Made by a program: the position numbers and the translations under genes
Origin: Roseateles_E cavernae
GTDB taxonomy: Bacteria > Pseudomonadota > Gammaproteobacteria > Burkholderiales > Burkholderiaceae_C
Reading direction: 5' to 3'
Length of the DNA stretch: 64,000 nucleotides
Assembly: GCF_040187885.1 (NCBI RefSeq)
Contig: NZ_JBDPLH010000002.1
Coordinates: 733,737-797,736, forward strand
Shown here: positions 10,383 through 19,950 of the stretch, piece by piece
How the letters are laid out: each line of letters starts with the position of its first letter
Position numbering within the stretch: the stretch's first letter is position 1
The notes under the pieces: model-generated
What the model was told of the DNA's origin: nothing
The model's input: the letters and a program-made list of their open reading frames with translations, nothing else
The model's database searches: none

Positions 10383-11027
10383 TCAGAGCAGCGGCCGCAA
10401 GGCCCGCCAGACCTGGCCCAGCATCAGCGGATGGGCCTTGGCCAGCGGGTGGATGCGGTCGCCCTGGAACCAGCTCTCGGCATCCGGCCGGTCGGCCACG
10501 CCCGCCAGCAAAAAGGGCGTCAGCGCGGTCTTCTCGGCCCGCGCCACCGCTTCGAACAGCGCGGCGAAATCGCGCCCGTAGCTGGCGCCGTAGTTCGGCG
10601 GCACCTGCATGCCGACCAGCAGCACCTTGGCGCCGGCGGCCTTGCCGGCGCGCACCATGGCCTGCAGGTTCTCCCGCGTCATCGTCAGCGGCAGGCCGCG
10701 CAACGCGTCATTGCCGCCCAGCTCGATGATCAGGTGCGTGGGTCGGTGCTGGCTCAGCAGGGCCGGCAGGCGCGAACGCCCGCCCGAGCTGGTGTCGCCG
10801 CTGATGCTGGCATTGACCACCTGGGCCGCCAGTTTCTCGTCCTTGAGCTTCTGCTCCAGCAGCGCGACCCAGCCGCTGCCGCGCGCAATGCCATACTCGG
10901 CCGACAGGCTGTCGCCCAGCACGACGATGCGGCGTGACGCTGAGCCGGCCGCGGTCTGCGCAAGACCTGGCACCGTCATCAGCAAAGCCGGCAGGCTACA
11001 GTGTTGAATCCATTGACGACGTTTCAT
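10383..11027 (-). CDS. tesA: Arylesterase / lysophospholipase, SGNH hydrolase (TesA-like)
   Basis: 214 residues with a signal peptide (about 1-30) and the SGNH blocks: VVLGDSLSAEYG (nucleophile Ser), Gly in NASISGDTSSGG, GGNDALRG (Asn), and DRIHPLAKAH (Asp/His). This matches the TesA multifunctional thioesterase I / arylesterase family, a periplasmic enzyme that hydrolyses acyl esters and thioesters. It is divergent from a YbbA-type ABC ATPase with only 15 bp between the start codons, the same pairing as tesA-ybbA in E. coli. Confidence 0.88.
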   Translation of the reverse strand: MKRRQWIQHCSLPALLMTVPGLAQTAAGSASRRIVVLGDSLSAEYGIARGSGWVALLEQKLKDEKLAAQVVNASISGDTSSGGRSRLPALLSQHRPTHLIIELGGNDALRGLPLTMTRENLQAMVRAGKAAGAKVLLVGMQVPPNYGASYGRDFAALFEAVARAEKTALTPFLLAGVADRPDAESWFQGDRIHPLAKAHPLMLGQVWRALRPLL

Positions 11028-11042
11028 CCCGATCCGAATCCT

Positions 11043-11729
11043 ATGTCTGAAGTGATTTCCGCAGCGATTGTTGAGGTCGACCACGTCGGCAAGCAGGTGC
11101 AGGACGCGACCGGCGTGCTGACGATTCTGCATGACATCTCGTTCACGCTGGCCGCGCGCGAGTCGGTGGCCATCGTCGGCGCCTCGGGCTCGGGCAAGAG
11201 CACCTTGCTGGCCATTCTGGCGGGCCTGGACACACCCAGCAGCGGCACGGTGCGCCTGGCCGGCCAGGATCTGTTCGTGCTGGACGAGGACCAGCGCGCC
11301 GCCCAGCGCGCGCTGCACATCGGTTTCGTGTTCCAGAGCTTTCAGCTGCTGGGCAATCTGACCGCGCTGGAGAACGTGATGCTGCCGCTGGAGCTGCGCG
11401 GCGAGCGCGAGGCCCGGGCGCTGGCCACGCAGATGCTGCAGCGGGTCGGCCTCGGCGAGCGGCTCGGGCACTATCCGCGCGTGCTGTCCGGCGGCGAGCA
11501 GCAGCGGGTGGCGCTGGCGCGGGCCTTTGTGCAGCGCCCGGCCGTGCTGCTGGCCGATGAGCCGACCGGCAGCCTGGACTTCGCGACCGGCGCGGCGGTG
11601 ATGGCGCTGATGTTCGAGATGAACCGCGAGGCCGGCACCACCTTGGTGCTGGTGACGCACGATCCGGCGATTGCGGCGCGCTGCCAGCGCCAGCTGCGCA
11701 TCGAAGCGGGGCGCCTGGCCACGGCCTGA
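11043..11729 (+). CDS. ybbA: ABC transporter ATP-binding protein, YbbA/LolD type
   Basis: 228 residues: Walker A GASGSGKST, Q-loop FVFQSFQLL, signature LSGGEQQRVALARA, Walker B VLLADEPTGSLD and H-loop THD. The sequence belongs to the LolD/MacB/YbbA group of ATPases. The partner permease (YbbP-like) is not adjacent: pobA follows. Divergence from tesA is the basis for calling it YbbA; those systems are thought to act in lipid or hydrophobic compound export, but the substrate is unproven. ATG 11043 is preferred over an upstream in-frame start at 11001 that would overlap the tesA coding region. Confidence 0.85.
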   Translation: MSEVISAAIVEVDHVGKQVQDATGVLTILHDISFTLAARESVAIVGASGSGKSTLLAILAGLDTPSSGTVRLAGQDLFVLDEDQRAAQRALHIGFVFQSFQLLGNLTALENVMLPLELRGEREARALATQMLQRVGLGERLGHYPRVLSGGEQQRVALARAFVQRPAVLLADEPTGSLDFATGAAVMALMFEMNREAGTTLVLVTHDPAIAARCQRQLRIEAGRLATA

Positions 11730-11800
11730 TGTTCGATTAGTGCAAGCCTGCAGCGTTTGTGTCCATTGAGAAGCGCGCCGGCGCCGGCTACGCTTGGCCG

Positions 11801-12988
11801 ATGGTGAATCCTCCCGCTGCGATCCGCACCCAGGTCGCCATCATCGGCGCCGGCCCGGCCGGCCTGCTGCTCGGCCAGCTGCTGGCCAAGGCCGGCATCG
11901 CCAACGTCATCATCGAACAGCGCAGCCGCGCCCATGTGCTGTCGCGCATCCGCGCCGGCGTGCTGGAGCCGGGCACGGTGGCCTTGCTGGACGAGGCCGG
12001 GGTCGGCCAGCGCCTGCATCGCGAGGGTCTGCCGCATGGCGGCTTCGAGCTGTGCATCGGCGACCGGCTGCAGCGCATCGATCTGCAGGCGCTGACCGGC
12101 AAGCAGGTGACGATTTACGGCCAGACCGAGCTGACCCGCGATCTGATGGACGCGCGCACCGACGCGGGGCTGGAGATCGTCTACGAGGCCCAGCAGGTCG
12201 AGGTGCTGGACTTTGACGGCCGGCAGCCCTGGGTGCGCTTTGTCCAGGACGGCCAGGCCCGCGAGCTGCGTTGCGACTTCATCGCCGGCTGCGACGGCTT
12301 TCACGGTGTCTGCCGCGCCAGCGTGCCGCCCGCGCTGCTGAGCACGCACGAGAAGGTCTATCCCTTCGGCTGGCTGGGCGTGCTGGCCGACGTGCCGCCG
12401 GTCTCGCCCGAGCTGATCTATGTGCGGCATGAGCGTGGCTTCGCGCTGTGCAGCCAGCGCAGCGCGACACGCAGCCGCTACTACCTGCAGTGCGACAGCC
12501 AGGCGCGGGTCGAGCAATGGTCGGACCAGGCCTTCTGGGACGAGCTGCGCCGCCGCCTGCCGGCCGCCGAGGCGGCGCGCCTGGTGAGCGGGCCGGCGCT
12601 GGAGAAGAGCATCGCGCCGCTGCGCAGCTTCGTGGCCGAGCCGATGCGCTTCGGCCGCCTGTTCCTGGCCGGCGATGCCGCCCATATCGTGCCGCCGACC
12701 GGGGCCAAGGGCCTGAACCTGGCGGCTTCCGATGTGGCCTATCTGTGGCAGGCGCTGGCCGATTCCTACCGGGGCAGCGAGCTGGGCGTCGATCACTACT
12801 CGCAGCGCTGCCTGCAGCGGATCTGGAAGGCCGAGCGCTTTTCCTGGTGGATGACCACGCTGCTGCACCGCTTCCCCGATCAGCCGGCCTTCGATGCCCG
12901 GCTGCAGGAGGCCGAGCTGAGCTATCTGCTCGAATCGGCCCATGGCCGCGGCATGATCGCCGAGAACTATGTCGGCCTGCCGCTCTGA
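11801..12988 (+). CDS. pobA: 4-hydroxybenzoate 3-monooxygenase
   Basis: 395 residues, the family length. A flavoprotein monooxygenase with the FAD-binding GAGPAGLLLGQLL at the N-terminus, RIRAGVLEPGTVALLDEAGV after it, DFIAGCDGFHGVCR (DG motif) and GDAAHIVPPTGAKGLNLA (FAD/substrate). It converts 4-hydroxybenzoate with NADPH and oxygen to protocatechuate. pcaH and pcaG follow immediately, so the operon carries the next step, ring cleavage of protocatechuate. No pobR or later beta-ketoadipate genes are adjacent. Confidence 0.95.
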   Translation: MVNPPAAIRTQVAIIGAGPAGLLLGQLLAKAGIANVIIEQRSRAHVLSRIRAGVLEPGTVALLDEAGVGQRLHREGLPHGGFELCIGDRLQRIDLQALTGKQVTIYGQTELTRDLMDARTDAGLEIVYEAQQVEVLDFDGRQPWVRFVQDGQARELRCDFIAGCDGFHGVCRASVPPALLSTHEKVYPFGWLGVLADVPPVSPELIYVRHERGFALCSQRSATRSRYYLQCDSQARVEQWSDQAFWDELRRRLPAAEAARLVSGPALEKSIAPLRSFVAEPMRFGRLFLAGDAAHIVPPTGAKGLNLAASDVAYLWQALADSYRGSELGVDHYSQRCLQRIWKAERFSWWMTTLLHRFPDQPAFDARLQEAELSYLLESAHGRGMIAENYVGLPL

Positions 12989-13011
12989 CGAGCACCTCCC
13001 AGGAGAGCCAG

Positions 13012-13704
13012 ATGCAATTCAAGCCGGTGCCGGCGGGCGTCTACCCCGCGCTGATCTACCCGCCCTACAAGTCCACGCGCAGCCGCGGGCCCGTGCAACC
13101 GCCGCTGCGCATCGCGGCGCCGGCCGTGACGACGCAAGGCCTGACCCTGGCCCGCGCGCTGCTGGGCCCGCTCGACGCCGATCTGACCCGCCAGGGCGCC
13201 GCCGCGCCGCTGGGCGAGAAGATCGTCGTGAGCGGCCGGGTGCTGGACGAGGATGGCCGGCCGGTGCGTGACTCGCTGATCGAGGTCTGGCAATGCAATT
13301 CGGCTGGGCGCTACTGGCACAAGAAGGACCAGCATGCCGCGCCGCTGGACCCCAACTTCTTCGGCCTGGGCAAGCTGATGACGGACGGGGAGGGCCGCTA
13401 CCGCTTCATCACGATCAAGCCGGGCCCCTATCCCTGGGGCAATCATGACAAGGCCTGGCGCCCGGCCCATATCCATTTCTCGCTGTTCGGCAATGTGATG
13501 GCACAGCGCCTGGTCACGCAGATGTACTTCCCCGCCGACCCGCTGTTCGACCACGACCCGATCTTCCAGAGCATTGCCGATGCGGCGGCGCGCGAGCGCC
13601 TGATCGCCCGCTTCAGCATGGAGGACACGGTCGGCGCCGAGATGCTGGGCTATCGCTTCGACATCGTGCTGCGCGGCAGCGCGGCCACCCCCTTCGGCCT
13701 GTGA
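13012..13704 (+). CDS. pcaH: Protocatechuate 3,4-dioxygenase beta subunit
   Basis: 230 residues. The intradiol dioxygenase fold is clear: IEVWQCNSAGRYWH (first iron Tyr), KPGPYPWGN (second Tyr) and WRPAHIHFS (the two iron His). The beta subunit carries the catalytic Fe(III); with the alpha subunit it cleaves protocatechuate to 3-carboxy-cis,cis-muconate. AGGAGA lies nine bases upstream of ATG 13012. It is 23 bp downstream of pobA and 17 bp upstream of pcaG, a compact pobA-pcaHG operon. Confidence 0.96.
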   Translation: MQFKPVPAGVYPALIYPPYKSTRSRGPVQPPLRIAAPAVTTQGLTLARALLGPLDADLTRQGAAAPLGEKIVVSGRVLDEDGRPVRDSLIEVWQCNSAGRYWHKKDQHAAPLDPNFFGLGKLMTDGEGRYRFITIKPGPYPWGNHDKAWRPAHIHFSLFGNVMAQRLVTQMYFPADPLFDHDPIFQSIADAAARERLIARFSMEDTVGAEMLGYRFDIVLRGSAATPFGL

Positions 13705-13721
13705 GCCGCCAGGAGCTTGCT

Positions 13722-14243
13722 ATGCCCGACCACGATTGCCTGCTGACCAGCTCGCAAACCATAGGTCCGTTCCCGCATGAGGCCTGGCACTGGGCTGTCG
13801 AGGCCTCGGCCCAGCCGGGCGCTGTGGCGGGGGCTGTGGCCGTGGTGATCGCGGGCCGCCTGCTCGACGGCGCCGGCGAGCCCGTCAACGACGGCTGGAT
13901 CGAGGCCTGGACCCCGGGCGTGGCCGAGGCCGGCCCGCTGCCGGGCTTTCGCCGCGTGCCCACCGGCGAGCAGGGCGAGTTCGTGCTGCGGCTGAGCCCG
14001 GCCGTCGGCCATGGCGAGCCGGCGGCCCATATCACGGTGTTTGCGCGCGGCCTGCTGAAGCACCAGTTCAGCGCGGTCTTCCTGGCCGATGCTGCCGGCC
14101 TGGCCGACTCGGGGCTGCTGGCCCAGGTGCCCGAGGCGCGCCGCGCCAGCTTGCTGGCGCTGCCCGACGCGGCGCCGGGACATTACCGCTGGGACATCCG
14201 CCTGCAGGGCGACGGCGAGACGGTGTTCTTCGACTACCGCTGA
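13722..14243 (+). CDS. pcaG: Protocatechuate 3,4-dioxygenase alpha subunit
   Basis: 173 residues starting MPDHDCLLTSSQTIGPF, a typical PcaG opening. It has the intradiol beta-sandwich (RLLDGAGEPVNDGWIEAW) but lacks the iron Tyr/His set of PcaH, as expected of the alpha subunit that shapes the active site. AGGAG at 711-715 (13711-13715) marks ATG 13722; an earlier GTG at 13701 would overlap pcaH. The 3' end overlaps the convergent DUF2062 gene by ten bases. Confidence 0.95.
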   Translation: MPDHDCLLTSSQTIGPFPHEAWHWAVEASAQPGAVAGAVAVVIAGRLLDGAGEPVNDGWIEAWTPGVAEAGPLPGFRRVPTGEQGEFVLRLSPAVGHGEPAAHITVFARGLLKHQFSAVFLADAAGLADSGLLAQVPEARRASLLALPDAAPGHYRWDIRLQGDGETVFFDYR

Positions 14244-14791
14244 GCACGGCGGCGCAGCCGCCGCAGCCGCTCGCCGCGTATCACCGCCCACCAGCCGATA
14301 TAGACCGCCAGATAGGCCAGCGCGCCCAGCAGCAGGCCGGCCAGCGGCAGGCCGATCAGCAGCGGCTTGCCCAGCGCCTGGATCCAACCCAGCAGGGCCG
14401 GGCCCCAGCTCAGCGGCGCGGTCCAGGCTATCTCCAGCATTGCCGGCGTCGCGATCGGTCCATCATGCCCCGAGGCCATCCGGCCCAGCAGGATGGCCAG
14501 GCTCCAGATCGGCACCAGCGTGAAGGGATTGGTCAGCCAGGTGGCGGCAATCGCCGCCGCGACATTGGCGCGGCAGGCGATCGCCACGACGGCCGCCAGC
14601 ACCATCTGCGTCGGCAGCGGGATCACGCCGACCGCCAGCCCCAGACCGACACCCAGCGCGACACGGCGGCGGTGTGCGACCCACAGCCAGGGCCGCGGCG
14701 ACAGGTAATGGCCCAGCCACTTCAGCCCCGGGGTCTTGGCCAAGGTGTCGGGATGGGGCAGCAGGCGGCGGGCAAGACGGGTGGCGGGCAT
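14234..14791 (-). CDS. DUF2062 domain-containing membrane protein
   Basis: 185 residues. The core ALGVGLGLAVGVIPLP, followed by a hydrophobic stretch and ATWLTNPFTLVPIW, is the hallmark of DUF2062; three to four membrane helices and an Arg-rich C-terminal tail (RGERLRRLRRRAQR) are visible. The function is unknown. It converges with pcaG and is separated from the parvulin gene upstream on the same strand by an intrinsic terminator. Confidence 0.85.
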   Translation of the reverse strand: MPATRLARRLLPHPDTLAKTPGLKWLGHYLSPRPWLWVAHRRRVALGVGLGLAVGVIPLPTQMVLAAVVAIACRANVAAAIAATWLTNPFTLVPIWSLAILLGRMASGHDGPIATPAMLEIAWTAPLSWGPALLGWIQALGKPLLIGLPLAGLLLGALAYLAVYIGWWAVIRGERLRRLRRRAQR

Positions 14792-14819
14792 GGGCTGCGC
14801 TTGGGCGGTTCCTGAGACG

Positions 14820-14856
14820 AAAAAAAACCGCGCTCGCCGGGGGGCGTCGCGCGGTT
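14820..14856 (-). terminator. Intrinsic terminator of the parvulin gene
   Basis: On the minus strand AACCGCGC pairs with GCGCGGTT (8 bp) around a GC-rich loop and is followed by a run of T residues (A-run at 14820-14827 on the plus strand). It lies 16 bp after the stop of the peptidylprolyl isomerase gene and should end that transcript before the DUF2062 gene. Confidence 0.85.
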
Positions 14857-14871
14857 CTGGCTCAACTCAAC

Positions 14872-15681
14872 TCAGTTGGCGAACTTGTAGTCGGTCTTGG
14901 CCTTGGTCTTCAGCTCTTGCTGGAAGTTGGCGATCTTCTGCTGGCTCAGGCGCTGCACGATCTGCGGCTTGACGTCGTCGAAGGCCGGGAACTGGGCCTC
15001 GCGGGTGTCTTCCAGCTTGATGATGTGGAAGCCGAACTGCGACTTGACCGGCTCCTGCGTCATCTCGCCCTTCTTCAAGGCCGTCAGCGCCTTGCTGAAC
15101 TCGGGCACATAGCTGCCGGGGTTGGCGAAGTCGAGGTCGCCGCCATTGGCTGCCGAACCCGGATCCTTGGAGTTCTTGCTGGCCAGTTCTTCGAACTTGG
15201 CGCCGCCCTTGATCTGGGCGATCAGGGCCTTGGCGTCTTCTTCCTTCTCGACCAGGATGTGGCGGGCACGGTACTCGGTGCCGCTGTTCTGGGCCTTGAA
15301 CTTGTCGTATTCGGCCTGGGCTTCGGCGTCGGTGACGCCGTTCTTCTTGCCGAAGTCAGCGAACAGTTCGCGGATCAGGATGCTCTGGCGGGCCAGCTCC
15401 ATCTGCGCCTTGTAGTCGGCGCTGGCCGGGATGCCGCGCTTCTCGGCCTCCTGGATGAAGATCTCGCGCAGCACGACTTCGTCCTTGACCTGGGCTTCCA
15501 GCTCGGGCGTGCGTTGCTGCTGGCCGCTCTTGGTGACCTGGTTGATCAGCAGGTCGACGCGGGCCTTGGGCACCGGCTTGCCATTGACGGTGGCGACGTT
15601 TTGCGCACTGGCCGTCACGGGCACGAGCGCAGCGGACAGGGCCGCAACAGTGGCGGCGAGCACAAACTTCTTCATGGACAT
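14872..15681 (-). CDS. Periplasmic peptidylprolyl isomerase, parvulin (PpiC) type
   Basis: 269 residues. A Sec signal peptide (MKKFVLAATVAALSAALVP, cleavage near ASA) is followed by a SurA-like N-terminal helical region and a parvulin domain (about 135-225) with RARHILVEKEEDAKALI, GGDLDFANPGSYVPEF and PVKSQFGFHIIKLED. Proteins of this layout isomerise prolyl bonds and chaperone outer membrane proteins. ATG 15681 or 15675 (MKKF) could be the start. bolA and msrB lie just upstream on the same strand, and an intrinsic terminator ends the unit. Confidence 0.92.
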   Translation of the reverse strand: MSMKKFVLAATVAALSAALVPVTASAQNVATVNGKPVPKARVDLLINQVTKSGQQQRTPELEAQVKDEVVLREIFIQEAEKRGIPASADYKAQMELARQSILIRELFADFGKKNGVTDAEAQAEYDKFKAQNSGTEYRARHILVEKEEDAKALIAQIKGGAKFEELASKNSKDPGSAANGGDLDFANPGSYVPEFSKALTALKKGEMTQEPVKSQFGFHIIKLEDTREAQFPAFDDVKPQIVQRLSQQKIANFQQELKTKAKTDYKFAN

Positions 15682-15730
15682 GGGCAGCAAAGGTAGAAAA
15701 ATGCGCCTGACGGCGCGGGGTGCGGGAGAG

Positions 15731-15994
15731 TCAGCTTTCGTCCGGTGCGCGGGCGTCGATCGCCAGCGCATGGATGCCTTGCTGCATCAACTCAGCCAAG
15801 GAATGATATACGAGCTGATGGCGGGCCACCCGCGAGCGGCCGATGAAGCGCTCGCTGACGATGCTGACGTGGTAGTGGCCGCCCTCGCGGGCACCGGCAT
15901 GGCCGGCATGCTGGGCACTGTCGTCGCGCAAGGTCAGCAGGCTGGGTTGCAGGCCCGCGCGCAGGCGGCGTTCGATCTCTTCGAGCATGCTCAT
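15731..15994 (-). CDS. BolA family protein
   Basis: 87 residues. It has the BolA/YrbA class II KH-like fold: LEEIERRLRAGLQPSLLTLRD, GHYHVSIVSERFIG, HQLVYHSLAELMQQGIHALAI. BolA proteins act with monothiol glutaredoxins in iron-sulfur handling and stress response. The start overlaps the msrB stop by four bases (ATGA), so it is translationally coupled to msrB. Confidence 0.9.
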   Translation of the reverse strand: MSMLEEIERRLRAGLQPSLLTLRDDSAQHAGHAGAREGGHYHVSIVSERFIGRSRVARHQLVYHSLAELMQQGIHALAIDARAPDES

Positions 15995-16404
15995 GGCTTG
16001 GGCTCGGCGCGGAAGTCTATCGAGGCCGAGTTGATGCAAAAGCGCTCGCCGGTCGGCTCGGGGCCGTCGGGGAAGACATGGCCCAGATGCGAGCCGCAGT
16101 TGTTGCAGCGCACCTCGACCCGCACCATGCCGTGGCTGCGGTCGACGATGCGCTCCACCACCTCGCTATTGACCGGGGCGTAATAGCTGGGCCAGCCGCA
16201 GCCGGCATCGAACTTGGTGTCGGCCTCGAACAGCGGCGTGCCGCAGCCCACGCACTGGTACTTGCCGGCTTCCCAGTGGTCCCAGTACTTGCCGGTGAAG
16301 GCGCGCTCGGTGCCGGCCTGACGGGCCACCTGGTACTGCATGGCGTCGAGCTGCTCGCGCCACTCGGCCTCGGTCTTCTTGATGGGGTAGTCGTGATCGC
16401 TCAT
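15991..16404 (-). CDS. msrB: Peptide-methionine (R)-S-oxide reductase
   Basis: 137 residues. Zinc site CVGCG plus CNNCG, core GCGWPSYYAP and catalytic RFCINSASIDF are all present. The enzyme reduces methionine-R-sulfoxide in oxidised proteins. It is cytoplasmic (no signal peptide). The stop overlaps the BolA start, and the operon msrB-bolA-ppi is a recurring order in Burkholderiales. Confidence 0.96.
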   Translation of the reverse strand: MSDHDYPIKKTEAEWREQLDAMQYQVARQAGTERAFTGKYWDHWEAGKYQCVGCGTPLFEADTKFDAGCGWPSYYAPVNSEVVERIVDRSHGMVRVEVRCNNCGSHLGHVFPDGPEPTGERFCINSASIDFRAEPKP

Positions 16405-16460
16405 GGTCGCTCCAGTGTAGCCAGCGGCCCGTGCCCGCGCCGCTGCGGGGTCTTGCGGCC

Positions 16461-18005
16461 TTACTGCAGGCGGAACACCGAGACGACCTCGGTCATGCGG
16501 GCGGCCTGGTACTTCAGGCTCTCGGCCGCCGCCGCGCTCTGCTCGACCAGCGCGGCGTTCTGCTGGGTCACCTGGTCAAGTTGGGACACGGCTTCGCCGA
16601 CCTGGTCAATGCCCTGGCTCTGCTCGGCGCTGGCGGCGCTGATCTCGGCGATCAGGTCGGTGACGCGCTTGACCTGGCCGACGATGTCGCCCATGGTCTT
16701 GCCGGCATTGGCGGCCAGCGCGCTGCCGGCCTCGACCTTGGCCACGCTGTCGCCGATCAGGCTCTTGATCTCCTTGGCCGCCTGCGCGCTGCGCTGCGCG
16801 AGCGTGCGCACCTCGCCGGCCACGACCGCGAAGCCGCGACCCTGCTCGCCGGCCCGGGCCGCCTCGACGGCCGCATTCAGCGCCAGGATATTGGTCTGGA
16901 AGGCAATGCCGTCGATCACGCCGATGATGTCGCTGATCTTGCGCGAGGCGGCGCTGATCTGCTCCATGGTGCTGACTACCTGGCCGACCACCGAGCCGCC
17001 CTGAGCCGCGACGCCCGAGGCGCTGGTGGCCAGCTGGTTGGCGGTGCGGGCGGTTTCGGCGTTCTGCTTGACGGTGGCGGTCAGCTCTTCCATCGAGGCG
17101 GCGGTCTGCTCCAGATTGGCGGCCTGCTCCTCGGTGCGTTGTGAGAGGTCGGCATTGCCGCTGGCGATCTCGGCGGTGCCGGTGGCGATCGAGTCGCTGC
17201 TGGCGCGCACCTGGGCGACGATGCTCACCAGGCTGTCGTTCATGCGCTTGAGTGCGCCCAGCAGCTGGCCGGTCTCGTTCTTGCCCTTGACTTCGATGCG
17301 GGAGCTGAGGTCGCCGCCGGCCACCGCCTCGGCCACCTTGACCGCCTCGGCCAGCGGCGTGACGATGGAGCGCACCAGCAGCCAGGCGATCGCCATGCCC
17401 ACGCCCACCACCAGCAGCGCGCCGATGCCACCCATCCACAGCAGGCCGGCGCGTGCCGCCGCAGCCTGTGCATCGGCCCGCTCGGCTTTTTGCTCCTGCA
17501 GCTTGACGAAGTCCTCGATGGCGCCCAGATAACGGCCGACGGCGGGCGCGTACTCGTCGCGGATGATGGTCTGGGCGCCAGCCTGATTGCCGCCGGCGCC
17601 GGCCTCGCGCGCCTTCTTGCTGGCGGCCAGCAGCGCGCCGCCATGGCCGACGATGATCTTCAGCTGGGCCTGGTCCTCCGGTGTCTGGGCCTGCTTGGTG
17701 ATCTCCTCGCGCAGCTTCTGCACCCGTGGGGTGTCGGTGGCCATCGGTTCCTTGAAGAGCTCGCCGACGGCCGGGTCGGCGCTGATCGATGCGGCCATGC
17801 TGCGCGTCACCGCGACCTGGGTCATGCCCTGCCAGCGCACCGACTGGCGTATCAGGTCCTGGGCCTGGTCGATCGCGGTATTCGCTTCGCGGGCGATCAC
17901 CTGGCCGCGGTAGAGGGTCAGGCCTCCGACCAGCAGCATGGCCAGCAGCAGCAGCGCGATGGCGCCGGAGAGTTTGCGGGCAAGGCCCAGGTTGTTCAGG
18001 TTCAT
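16461..18005 (-). CDS. Methyl-accepting chemotaxis protein
   Basis: 514 residues. TM1 at about 10-30, a periplasmic four-helix-bundle sensor (about 35-185, Tar/4HB_MCP style), TM2 at about 188-210 (LLWMGGIGALLVVGVGMAIA), HAMP (about 212-265) and the cytoplasmic signalling coiled coil with hairpin tip DGIAFQTNILALNAAVEAAR and GRGFAVVAGEVRTLAQRSA. There is no CheR-docking NWETF tail. It senses an unknown small ligand and signals to CheA/CheW, which are not in this window. ATG 18005 is the start that gives a normal short cytoplasmic N-terminus. Confidence 0.95.
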   Translation of the reverse strand: MNLNNLGLARKLSGAIALLLLAMLLVGGLTLYRGQVIAREANTAIDQAQDLIRQSVRWQGMTQVAVTRSMAASISADPAVGELFKEPMATDTPRVQKLREEITKQAQTPEDQAQLKIIVGHGGALLAASKKAREAGAGGNQAGAQTIIRDEYAPAVGRYLGAIEDFVKLQEQKAERADAQAAAARAGLLWMGGIGALLVVGVGMAIAWLLVRSIVTPLAEAVKVAEAVAGGDLSSRIEVKGKNETGQLLGALKRMNDSLVSIVAQVRASSDSIATGTAEIASGNADLSQRTEEQAANLEQTAASMEELTATVKQNAETARTANQLATSASGVAAQGGSVVGQVVSTMEQISAASRKISDIIGVIDGIAFQTNILALNAAVEAARAGEQGRGFAVVAGEVRTLAQRSAQAAKEIKSLIGDSVAKVEAGSALAANAGKTMGDIVGQVKRVTDLIAEISAASAEQSQGIDQVGEAVSQLDQVTQQNAALVEQSAAAAESLKYQAARMTEVVSVFRLQ

Positions 18006-18224
18006 GCGGACTCCAGCATCAAGGCGTGCACCGATTCTGAGCATGCGCCCCCGATTTGCCAACTCATGGAGGGCAGGCGACGTGCGATGCTCACGAAACG
18101 CCGGTGAATACCCCTAGACCACCGGTGCCGGCTGTGTAACTCCGGTGACTATGGCCGGTCGGATGCGAGGTTTAAACTGATCCGAACAGGCCTGCCGAGG
18201 CCACACAAAGACAGGAGACCGCTG

Positions 18225-19871
<1,647 letters not shown>

Positions 19872-19950
19872 CCCCGGGCAAACCGCAGGCTGCTTTGCCT
19901 GCGCCGCCTCTTAAGCTCTACACGCCTTGCAAACCACAAAGGAGACAACG

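Noticed and set aside
12967..13022. A possible regulator or riboswitch between pobA and pcaH
   Set aside because: The gap is only 23 bp and holds a ribosome site; no structure is needed.
18006..18224. 219-bp gap with several CCGGTG copies between the chemoreceptor and acyl-CoA synthetase
   Set aside because: Copies are short, irregularly spaced and in divergent context; no clear dyad or promoter stands out.
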